18,676 nucleotides of DNA, taken from Congregicoccus sp964517665 (GTDB lineage Bacteria > Verrucomicrobiota > Verrucomicrobiia > Opitutales > Opitutaceae). Location of the stretch: assembly GCA_964517665.1 (NCBI GenBank), contig CAZFCY010000096.1, positions 1 through 18,676 of the forward strand, in the 5' to 3' direction. Below the pieces are notes generated by a model that did not search any database, was not told the DNA's origin, and saw only the letters and a list, made by a program, of their open reading frames with translations. Both the position numbers and the translations under genes were made by a program. Within the stretch, counting starts at the first letter, position 1. Every line of letters starts with the position of its first letter. This document shows, in pieces, positions 9,340 through 17,018 of this stretch.

Positions 9340-10287
9340 ATGCACGATAGACCGCATCCGGAGATCGAACGTGTTCCGAAGCTCTCGCGCCGTGAGTTTG
9401 TCCACCGCGCCGCTTTCTCTGCCGCGGCGATGGCGATCCCGTCCGCCGTTCGACTTTCCGCGGCGGGAGCGGAGGCGCCCCGGCGGGCGCTGTTTTCCGG
9501 CGTCGGCATGACCGCGCCGCTCAGTCGCGCCGCCGAACTCGAGGCCGCGGGCGCCGACTACTTCGTGCCGGGCGTCGCCGATTTTTTGATGCCGGACGCG
9601 CCTGAAAGCGAATTCGAGCGCCAGCTCGAACTCGTCGCCAGCGGCCCCCTGCCCGTCCTCGGCTGCAACAACTTTCTGCGCGATCGCCGGCTTCGCTCCA
9701 CGGGGCCCGATGCCGACCATCCCGCGGTGCTGGCGTTTGCCGAGATCGCGTTTCGCCGCCTCGCGCGCGCCGGCGGAAAGTTCATCGGCTTCGGCAGCAG
9801 CGGCTCGCGCCGGTTGCCCGACGGCTGGCCGAAGGAGCGCGCCGACGAACAATTCCGCGAACTGTTGCGCGGGATGGCTCCGCTCGCGGCGGCGCATGGC
9901 ATCATCGTCGCCGTGGAGCAACTGCGCGCGGCGGAGTGCAACTACCTCAACCAGCTCTCCGAGGTCGTGGCCGTCGTGTCGCCCGTCGATCATCCAAACA
10001 TTCGCGTGCTCGCGGACCTCTTTCACATGGCGGTCATGGGCGACACGCCGGACGACCTGGAGCGCGCGATGCCGTGGGTCGCGCTCATGGAAATCGCCGA
10101 AAAGGAAAACCGCGCCGTGCCGGGCGTGGCTGGAGACGATTTTCGTCCGTTCTTCGCCGTGCTCGCCCGCGGCGGTTACCACGGCAACATCAATATCGAA
10201 GGCAACGGCGCCGGGGAACAGATCAAGAACGCCTTCGCCACGATCCGGCGGCAGGCCGCGGACGTCATGGCCTCGATCCATCCGTAA
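9340..10287 (+). CDS. Tat-exported xylose-isomerase-like TIM-barrel protein
   Basis: Sugar phosphate isomerase/epimerase-like (AP endonuclease 2 superfamily) TIM barrel, 315 residues. The N-terminus carries a twin-arginine signal, LSRREFVHRAAFSAAAMAIP (RR at residues 17-18), so the folded protein is expected in the periplasm. Core strands of the family are visible: IIVAVEQLRAAECNYLNQL (first metal-site Glu), NIRVLADLFHMAVMG (Asp and His), and YHGNINIEGNG (last Glu). The HxH segment seen in related epimerases is replaced here by LMEIAEKENRAVPG (E251 where the metal-binding His is expected), so either another residue binds metal or catalysis differs. The substrate is unknown. Such exported paralogues are common in Verrucomicrobiota and Planctomycetota beside sugar-degradation genes; that is general family knowledge. 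It is followed by the HD gene after 155 bases. Confidence 0.88.
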   Translation: MHDRPHPEIERVPKLSRREFVHRAAFSAAAMAIPSAVRLSAAGAEAPRRALFSGVGMTAPLSRAAELEAAGADYFVPGVADFLMPDAPESEFERQLELVASGPLPVLGCNNFLRDRRLRSTGPDADHPAVLAFAEIAFRRLARAGGKFIGFGSSGSRRLPDGWPKERADEQFRELLRGMAPLAAAHGIIVAVEQLRAAECNYLNQLSEVVAVVSPVDHPNIRVLADLFHMAVMGDTPDDLERAMPWVALMEIAEKENRAVPGVAGDDFRPFFAVLARGGYHGNINIEGNGAGEQIKNAFATIRRQAADVMASIHP

Positions 10288-10420
10288 CCCCGCAGGAGAA
10301 TCGAGCCCGCCTGGCCAAGGACTTGCGCGCGCACGGAAGGCGCGGAACGCAAGCGCCCGCGGAGCGTCGATCCGGTCGTCGATGCAGCGCCCCTCGCGAA
10401 CGCCGGGCTGGCCACCGAAG

Positions 10421-10442
10421 GCGCGAGTGTTCAATCTCGCGC
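10421..10442 (+). promoter_or_regulatory. Hairpin abutting the start codon of the HD gene
   Basis: GCGCGAG (10421-10427), an 8-base loop, and CTCGCGC (10436-10442) form a perfect 7-bp GC-rich stem. The 3' arm ends one base before the ATG at 10443. No Shine-Dalgarno is visible, and the site where one would lie is inside the stem and loop. It could restrict translation initiation if the transcript extends this far upstream. Confidence 0.4.
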
Positions 10443-11054
10443 ATGGAAAACAATCCCGACCGGCTCGCCCGCCAGATCGCATTCCTCGTCGAAGCCGACC
10501 GTCTGAAAGAGATATTCCGGCAGACGCTCAACTCACAGAGCCGCCGCCCGGAAAACGATGCCGAGCATTCGTGGGCGCTGTGCCTTTTCGTCATCATCCT
10601 GGCCGAGCACGCGAACACCCCGATCGATGTGCTGCGGGTGTTGAAAATGCTCCTCGTTCACGACCTCGTGGAGATCGACGCGGGCGACACTTTCGCCTAC
10701 GACACGGCGCGGCTCGCGGGCCAGCACGAACGCGAGGCGCTTGCCGCCGATCGCATTTTCGGCCTGCTGCCCGCGGATCAGGCCGCGGAGTTCCGCGCGC
10801 TTTGGGAGGAGTTCGAAAATCGCGAGACGCCGGATGCCTGCTTTGCCGCGGGAATCGACCGGCTTCAGCCGGTGCTGCTCAATTGTCTCACCGAAGGCGC
10901 GGCATGGAGGAAACACGGCGTCACCCTCGACCGCATCATCGATCGCAACCAGCACATCGCGCGCGGCTCCGAAACCCTCTGGGCCTGGGCGAGGGAGCTG
11001 CTCGACCACGCCGTCGCAGCGGGAAGCGTGTCGCAAACGGAAACGAGCGTGTGA
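10443..11054 (+). CDS. HD-domain phosphohydrolase, YfbR-like
   Basis: Cytosolic metal-dependent phosphohydrolase of the HD_3 type, 203 residues, the usual length for this family. All metal ligands are visible: H42 (in NDAEHSW), H73 and D74 (LVHDLVEIDAGD), and D139 (GIDRLQPV). The nearest characterised relatives are YfbR-type 5'-deoxynucleotidases that dephosphorylate dNMPs; that substrate is inference. No signal peptide. The start is supported by homology-like length: the MENNPDRLARQIAFLVEADRLK opening matches the first helix of the family, and the upstream extension is Arg-rich noise. It is convergent with xylulokinase, the stops being 69 bases apart. It lies in the same direction as the isomerase-like gene but does not resemble a pathway partner. 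Confidence 0.92.
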   Translation: MENNPDRLARQIAFLVEADRLKEIFRQTLNSQSRRPENDAEHSWALCLFVIILAEHANTPIDVLRVLKMLLVHDLVEIDAGDTFAYDTARLAGQHEREALAADRIFGLLPADQAAEFRALWEEFENRETPDACFAAGIDRLQPVLLNCLTEGAAWRKHGVTLDRIIDRNQHIARGSETLWAWARELLDHAVAAGSVSQTETSV

Positions 11055-11123
11055 GGCCGCTCCGGCGCAGACCGTCGGAAATTCCGGGCGAAATCCATCC
11101 GACACGACCCACGACGGCCCGCA

Positions 11124-12641
<1,518 letters not shown>

Positions 12642-12690
12642 GGCGGGGTGATGAAGGCGCGCATTGTGAAAGCCTCGCGCCCGCGTGCGC

Positions 12691-12699
12691 AAACCGGTT
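12691..12699. promoter_or_regulatory. AAACCGGTT site upstream of xylulokinase
   Basis: AAACCGGTT, whose last eight bases are a perfect palindrome, lies 50-58 bases before the xylulokinase ATG. It shares its core with the palindrome at the start of the LamG gene. A stem GAGCG-ATT-CGCTC (12761-12773) also lies in this 182-base spacer. The function is inferred only from position and shape. Confidence 0.25.
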
Positions 12700-12823
12700 C
12701 GGCGCAGCCGGAGCACAGAAGTTGGATTGCGCAAAAGATGACGAAGAAAACGAGGCCGAAGAGCGATTCGCTCCGCGCCTGGTCTCGTCGCTTCCCGGAA
12801 TTGCCGACTGCCCGTGTATAAGC

Positions 12824-14185
12824 TCAGCCCTCGGCCGGCCGCGCTTTTTTCGTCAATTGCTCGATCACCATCACTCCCGCAAAACCGGTCAGCGCGCCCG
12901 TCAGGAACGCGCCGGCGACGGTCGCGACGATGGCCGACGGCAGTTGCAGGAAACCCACACCCAGGACGCCCGCGACGTAGGCGATCGTCGCGACCACCAC
13001 GCCTTCGAGGACGCGCGTCGGCGTCTTCGCCTTGCGCGCGCCCTTCATGAAGCGTCGCGCGAATCCACCGAGCGCGCCGCCGGCGAGCGCCGCGACGAAC
13101 TGCGCCCAAGGCAGCGTCGTTTGCACGGTCGCGCTGCCGATCAACTCCTCCGTCGGCAGCCGCGCGGAGGCGAACACCTTGATCGCGCCAAGGCCGACGG
13201 AGCGGATGCGAAACTCGCCCTGCGCCCGCTGGCTGGAGACGCGCAACGCATCCGCGTCGGAATCCTGCCCGCCGGAACACGAGATCACGACCGGCACATC
13301 GCCGGCCACGGCGAGCAACGCGCCGCTGGCCTGCACGCATTCGACCACCACGGTGGTTTCCTCGAGCCCAAGACCGAGAATCGGATCCTTGCGCGCCGTC
13401 ACTTCGACGCGCGGCCGGACGTCCATGACGAACGGTTGCTCGCCCGCGACATTCGTCCGCACGATCATGCGCGGAGCCGCGATCTGTGTGCGCGGAAAGG
13501 TAAACTCGACCGTGCGCTCGCCGTCGAAGCCGGCGGTCTCGAGGCGAAACTCGGTCGGATCGACCGGCACGCCCTCGAAGGCGAGTTTCACCAGGGCCTG
13601 CGTGCCGAGGCCGCCGGTCGCGGAGGGATCGCCGTTTTTCGCCACGCCGATGCTCGCCACCATCCGGTAGGCGTCCACCGCCGTGTCCCACACGACCGGC
13701 GCGATCGCGAATTTCGCGTAACTGCGCAGGGTGTTCGCCTCCGCCGCCGTGCCGCCATCGGTCGGCGGGATGCACACGCCCGGCAGCCATTGCAGGCCCT
13801 CCGACATCTCGACCGCGACGGTTTCCTCGGGCTTGACCACGACCCACTGCCCCGGCTCCGGATCGACCGACACGCGGCCGTCCGTCATGCGCACCGGAAT
13901 GTTCCTGCCCGCGAGATCGGTCGCGACGACGCGCGCATTCGCCGGCAGCGGCGCGACCGTGAGCTTCCCCGGATCGAGATGGAGCAGGGCCGTCGTCCTC
14001 GCCTCGCGGACGGCATCCACCCGGATGCGTTCGGCCGGCGGCAAGGCCACCGTTTCTCGCGCGCGGATGGCGCCGGCGCGCCCGACGGCCGGCTCCGCGC
14101 CATCGAGGCTGGCGAACAATCCAGGCAGCGCGGCCGCGACGACGAAGCACGCGCGCAGGTGAATTCTGGATACCGGCGGGTTCAT
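12824..14185 (-). CDS. Unrecognised exported protein with C-terminal membrane segments
   Basis: I do not recognise this 453-residue protein. It opens with a signal peptide (IHLRACFVVAAALPGLFASL, cleavage likely near residue 29), which supports the start at 14185 over the ATG at 14254. The middle, about residues 35-355, is rich in short beta strands and looks like two or three beta-sandwich modules: an early KLTVAPLPANARVVATDLAGRN part, a region of about residues 145-250 with AYRMVASIGVAKNG and EGVPVDPTEFRLETAGF, and a later LEETTVVVECVQASG-type Ig-like repeat. The last 95 residues hold three hydrophobic stretches (about 360-376, 394-415 and 417-441) separated by basic loops, ending KKARPAEG. 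The design is therefore a periplasmic beta domain anchored in the inner membrane. It shares the strand with xylulokinase, 182 bases apart; a link is not shown. Confidence 0.75.
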   Translation of the reverse strand: MNPPVSRIHLRACFVVAAALPGLFASLDGAEPAVGRAGAIRARETVALPPAERIRVDAVREARTTALLHLDPGKLTVAPLPANARVVATDLAGRNIPVRMTDGRVSVDPEPGQWVVVKPEETVAVEMSEGLQWLPGVCIPPTDGGTAAEANTLRSYAKFAIAPVVWDTAVDAYRMVASIGVAKNGDPSATGGLGTQALVKLAFEGVPVDPTEFRLETAGFDGERTVEFTFPRTQIAAPRMIVRTNVAGEQPFVMDVRPRVEVTARKDPILGLGLEETTVVVECVQASGALLAVAGDVPVVISCSGGQDSDADALRVSSQRAQGEFRIRSVGLGAIKVFASARLPTEELIGSATVQTTLPWAQFVAALAGGALGGFARRFMKGARKAKTPTRVLEGVVVATIAYVAGVLGVGFLQLPSAIVATVAGAFLTGALTGFAGVMVIEQLTKKARPAEG

Positions 14186-14297
14186 GGGGCAAAGGGGTTG
14201 GCCGGATGTGTGAGGCGGCAGTTTGAGCCACGCGGGCTCCCGGGGCAAGTCCACACCCGCGAGGGCTTCCGGCCCGGTGTTTCCCGCCGCCCGTTCC

Positions 14298-14353
14298 GGA
14301 TGACGGAAATCCCGCCCGCCCCGCGGCGATGCGGCGGCGGGCGCGCGTCATCC
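14298..14353. promoter_or_regulatory. Large GC-rich stem-loop in a divergent intergenic region
   Basis: The outer arms GGATGACG (14298-14305) and CGTCATCC (14346-14353) are perfect complements. Inside, CGCCCGCC-CCGC (14313-14324) pairs with GCGG-C-GGCGGGCG (14331-14343) with one bulge. The 56-base structure lies between the divergent unknown gene and cupin gene, 72 bases before the cupin ATG. No T-tract follows on either strand. The role is unknown: structured leader, protein site or repeat. Confidence 0.45.
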
Positions 14354-14424
14354 AAAAGCGTCAGGCGCATTGTCACCTGCCTCACAACGCGCAAACTCGC
14401 GCGCATCTTACCGCAGGCATCCCC

Positions 14425-14820
14425 ATGAACGCCCCTCGCCTCCCCTCTTCCGCCCAGCCTTCGCGCGTCTTCCCTTGGGACGCGCTGGAAGTCCTCTCGC
14501 ACGCCCACGGCGTGGCGCGCCCGATCCTCGACCGCGCCACGCCGACGCTCGACCGGCTCGAATCCCACATCAGCACGATCGCCGCGGGCGTCGCCTCGCA
14601 CCCGCCGCACCGGCATCCGGACGAGGAGATCGTCTTCGTGAAGGACGGCGTGCTCGAGATCACGATCAACGGCGAGCCCGCCGTCGCGCCTGCGGGATCG
14701 TTCGCCTTTTTCGCCAGCAACGACCTGCACGGCATGCGCAACATCGGCGACGCGCCCGCGACTTATCTCGTCATCCGCTGGACCTCGCCCGGCCACGAGG
14801 GGCCGAGGAGCCAGGAATAA
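14425..14820 (+). CDS. Single-domain cupin protein
   Basis: Small cupin of 131 residues, cytosolic by sequence. Cupin motif 1 is complete: H62 and H64 in HPPHRHPDEE, E68 and G75, matching the spacing H-x-H-x3-E-x6-G exactly. Motif 2 is PAGSFAFFASNDLHGMRN with G91, H102 and N106. The four ligands H62, H64, E68 and H102 should bind a divalent metal. Cupins of this size are isomerases, dioxygenases or sugar/ligand-binding regulators, so no reaction is assigned. It could be a carbohydrate-handling cupin given the context, but that is weak inference. The in-frame ATG at 14329 is disfavoured because its first 32 residues lack family character and overlap the stem-loop. Convergent with the transporter gene. 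Confidence 0.92.
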   Translation: MNAPRLPSSAQPSRVFPWDALEVLSHAHGVARPILDRATPTLDRLESHISTIAAGVASHPPHRHPDEEIVFVKDGVLEITINGEPAVAPAGSFAFFASNDLHGMRNIGDAPATYLVIRWTSPGHEGPRSQE

Positions 14821-14823
14821 GAG

Positions 14824-14882
14824 TCAGGTGTCAGGGGACAGGTGTCAGAAGTTGATGCTGTCACCTGTCTCCTGCCCCCTGA
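14824..14882. terminator. Imperfect 25-bp inverted repeat between convergent genes
   Basis: TCAGGTGTCAGGGGACAGG followed by TGTCAG (14824-14848) is complementary at 21 of 25 positions to 14858-14882, with a nine-base loop. It starts three bases after the cupin stop and ends four bases before the transporter stop, so it can act as a shared bidirectional transcription end. The left arm itself repeats AGGTGTCAG. Sequences of this GTGTCAGG/GACAGGTG type look like dispersed intergenic repeats, which only a genome search could confirm. Confidence 0.6.
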
Positions 14883-14886
14883 TCTC

Positions 14887-16122
14887 CTACCTGCGCCGCC
14901 GCCGTTCGATGTCCGGCAGAAACGCGGTCAACACGCCCAGCAGCGGCAGGTAACCACAGATGTCGAAGACGAAGCCGATGCTCGTCTCGTCCGCGACCTT
15001 TCCCAACACGGCCGAGCCGATCGCCGCCATGCCGAACGCGGAGCCAAAGAACAGGCCGCTGACCAGGCCGACTTTCCCCGGAATCATTTCCTGCGCATAG
15101 ACGAGAATGGCGGAAAACGCCGAGGCGAGAATCACGCCCACGATCGCCGACAGCACGCCGCACCACACGAGCCCGACGTGCGGCAGCGCGAGCGAGAAGG
15201 GCGCGACGCCGAGGATCGAGATCCAGATCACGATCTTCCGTCCCCAGCGATCGCCCACCGGCCCGCCCACGATCGTGCCCACGGCCGACGCGAAGAGGAA
15301 AACAAACAGGTAGTGTTGCGCGCGCTCCAGCGAGATCCCGAACCTCTCGATGAGATAAAACGTATAATAACTCGTGAGGCTCGTGAGATAGATGAATTTC
15401 GAGAATATCAACACGCCCAGCACGAACAGCGCCCACAACGTCATCCCGCGGGAAAGCGGCCCGCGCAACGGCGCGATCGCGACGCCCGGCTGGCGCCGCA
15501 ATCCGGCGAGGCGCGCCTGATACCAGCCGCCGACGCGCGTCAGCACGATGATCGCCGCCAGCGCGACGAGCGTGAACCACAGCACGTGCGCCTGCCCGCG
15601 CGGCGCCACGATCCACGCCGCCAGCAGCGGGCCCATCGAGCTGCCGAAGTTTCCCCCGACCTGAAAAAGCGCCTGCGCGAAACCATGCCGCCCGCCCGAG
15701 GACAACCGCGCCAGCCGCGAGGCCTCCGGATGAAAGATGGCCGAGCCCGTTCCGACCAATCCCGCCGAGATCAGGATCATCGGAAAACTGGCCGCCTGCG
15801 ACAGCATCACGAGTCCGCTCATCGTTATCCCCATGCCGACCGGCAGCGAATACGGCAGCGGACGCCGATCCGTGTAGGCGCCGACGAACGGCTGGAGGAG
15901 CGACCCCGCGAGTTGAAAGACGAACGTGATCAACCCCACCTGCGTGAAGGTCAGCCCGTAGGACGTTTTCAACATCGGATAGATCGACGGCAGGAGCGCC
16001 TGGATCGTGTCGTTGAGCCCGTGCGACAGGCTCAACGCCAGCAGCACCTTGAACGCGGCGCTCTCTCCCGAAGCCGGCGCGACGATGCCCGGCGGCGGCG
16101 CCTGGATGGATTGCGCGCTCAT
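14887..16122 (-). CDS. fsr: MFS transporter, fosmidomycin-resistance (Fsr) type
   Basis: Inner-membrane major facilitator with about 12 hydrophobic helices, 411 residues. The segment SHGLNDTIQALLPSIYPMLK followed by TFTQVGLITFVFQLAGSLLQ, then PFVGAYTDRRP, is the hallmark N-terminus of the Fsr family, and GDRWGRK is the central MFS loop motif. E. coli Fsr exports fosmidomycin; the natural substrate is unclear, so the symbol marks family, not proven function. The start at 16122 is chosen because upstream sequence in this frame (to 16866) lacks protein character. No Shine-Dalgarno is visible and the leader holds two hairpins. Divergent from the four-helix membrane protein gene. Confidence 0.93.
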   Translation of the reverse strand: MSAQSIQAPPPGIVAPASGESAAFKVLLALSLSHGLNDTIQALLPSIYPMLKTSYGLTFTQVGLITFVFQLAGSLLQPFVGAYTDRRPLPYSLPVGMGITMSGLVMLSQAASFPMILISAGLVGTGSAIFHPEASRLARLSSGGRHGFAQALFQVGGNFGSSMGPLLAAWIVAPRGQAHVLWFTLVALAAIIVLTRVGGWYQARLAGLRRQPGVAIAPLRGPLSRGMTLWALFVLGVLIFSKFIYLTSLTSYYTFYLIERFGISLERAQHYLFVFLFASAVGTIVGGPVGDRWGRKIVIWISILGVAPFSLALPHVGLVWCGVLSAIVGVILASAFSAILVYAQEMIPGKVGLVSGLFFGSAFGMAAIGSAVLGKVADETSIGFVFDICGYLPLLGVLTAFLPDIERRRRR

Positions 16123-16132
16123 CTGTAGTTGA

Positions 16133-16196
16133 CGGCCGGATACAGGCCGCTCCCCGACATGAGGCCCGCGCCCGTGCCAGACACGGAAACGCGGGC
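16133..16196 (-). promoter_or_regulatory. Two tandem hairpins in the fsr leader
   Basis: Reading toward fsr, the first hairpin spans 16196-16164: GCCCGCG, then CCGTG with loop TCTGG and CACGG, then CGCGGGC (12 pairs, with a TTT bulge on one side). The second spans 16149-16133: CGGCC, loop TGTATCC, GGCCG. They lie 11 to 74 bases before the fsr ATG. This resembles a structured leader, possibly attenuating expression. The function is inferred. Confidence 0.4.
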
Positions 16197-16302
16197 GACA
16201 ATCTGCGTGCGAACCTGATTGCGAGAGGACATCGGAAACGCGGAAGTTGGACCGCGCCCGCCGGTTCGACAAGCCCGGCATGATTCGGATCGATCGCCCA
16301 TC

Positions 16303-16317
16303 CGAGGCATTGCCTCG
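16303..16317 (+). promoter_or_regulatory. Small perfect stem-loop upstream of the membrane protein
   Basis: CGAGGC, loop ATT, GCCTCG lies 25 bases before the ATG at 16342. A poor promoter-like pair, TTGCCT (16310-16315) and TCTAAA (16331-16336), overlaps it with a short 15-base spacer. Both are weak. Confidence 0.25.
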
Positions 16318-16341
16318 CCGGCCGGCACAGTCTAAACAGCG

Positions 16342-16821
16342 ATGCGAATGAACCGAATCGAACTCCGCAGGCTCATGCGTCCGGTGCTCGCCGGTGGCCT
16401 GGCGTGTGGCGCATTCGATCTGACGTTCGCGTTCATTTACTACGGCGCGGAGTTCGGCGTGAAGCCGGAGCGGATCATGCAATCGATCGCCTCCGGCTTG
16501 CTCGGCGCGCGCGCCTTCGAGGGCGGAGTGATCACGGCCGCGCTCGGCGTGCTGCTGCATTTCGACATCGCCTGCGCGATCGCGCTCGTCTTCTGCCTGG
16601 CGGCGCGCGCCTGGACCGCGCTCACGCGGTGGGCGATCACCAGCGGCATCGTTTACGGGGCGATCGTTTATTTCGTGATGAAATGGATTGTGACGCCGCT
16701 CTCTGCCGTGCCGATGCGGTCCTATCCGCCGCCCATCAGGTCCGCCGAGTTGATCGCGCACATGCTGCTCGTCGGTCTGCCCGTGGCCCTCGCCGCCCGA
16801 CGCTGGCTGCGCCCGCGCTGA
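16342..16821 (+). CDS. Conserved four-helix membrane protein of unknown function
   Basis: Integral inner-membrane protein of 159 residues with four hydrophobic segments: about 14-34 (VLAGGLACGAFDLTFAFIYY), 62-86, 95-116 and 135-153. The phrases IMQSIASGLLGARAFEGG, VYGAIVYFVMKWIVTPLSAVP and LIAHMLLVGLPVAL recur in a widespread family of small bacterial membrane proteins whose function I do not know. The start could be ATG 16342 or ATG 16348. It stands between fsr (divergent) and isocitrate dehydrogenase (same strand, 197 bases on) with no obvious link to either. Confidence 0.85.
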   Translation: MRMNRIELRRLMRPVLAGGLACGAFDLTFAFIYYGAEFGVKPERIMQSIASGLLGARAFEGGVITAALGVLLHFDIACAIALVFCLAARAWTALTRWAITSGIVYGAIVYFVMKWIVTPLSAVPMRSYPPPIRSAELIAHMLLVGLPVALAARRWLRPR

Positions 16822-16840
16822 CGCCGTCGGCTCCGCAGGC

Positions 16841-16910
16841 CGTCTGTTTGCAGACGCTGCCATCAATCACCCGAGCCCCTGAGCGCCAGCGAGCTGGCGG
16901 CCTGCAGGCC
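16841..16910. repeat. REP-like cluster of short palindromes
   Basis: Three dyads follow within 70 bases: CGTCTG-TTTG-CAGACG (16841-16856), CGCCAG-CGAG-CTGGCG (16884-16899), and the 12-base palindrome GGCCTGCAGGCC (16899-16910). GCAGGCCG occurs both before the first dyad (16835-16842) and at the end of the third. This layout is typical of REP-type extragenic repeats or of a terminator for the membrane protein gene, whose stop is at 16819-16821. Other copies would have to be found elsewhere in the genome. Confidence 0.45.
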
Positions 16911-17018
16911 GAATTTCCCTCTCATCACGGTTCATCCGGCCCGGCAATTGCCTTTGACCCTCCCCGGCGCGTGCCTTTGGGTGACAGGCTTCATTTTCAG
17001 CCTTTTACCATCACCATC

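Noticed and set aside
11074..11103. GTCGGA/TCCGAC inverted repeat between the convergent HD and xylulokinase genes
   Set aside because: The six-base arms with an 18-base loop are too weak to call a terminator.
12722..14428. A 568-residue plus-strand frame over the unknown membrane-anchored gene
   Set aside because: Its composition is His/Arg/Asp-heavy without hydrophobic segments. The minus-strand reading has a signal peptide and three membrane helices.
14842..16128. A 428-residue plus-strand frame antisense to fsr
   Set aside because: It is an extreme Arg/Gln/His-rich sequence typical of the complement of a membrane protein gene; the Fsr hallmarks are on the other strand.
16262..16281. GGTTCGA followed by a GC-rich stretch, like a tRNA T-arm
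   Set aside because: No acceptor, D-arm or anticodon stem can be drawn around it.
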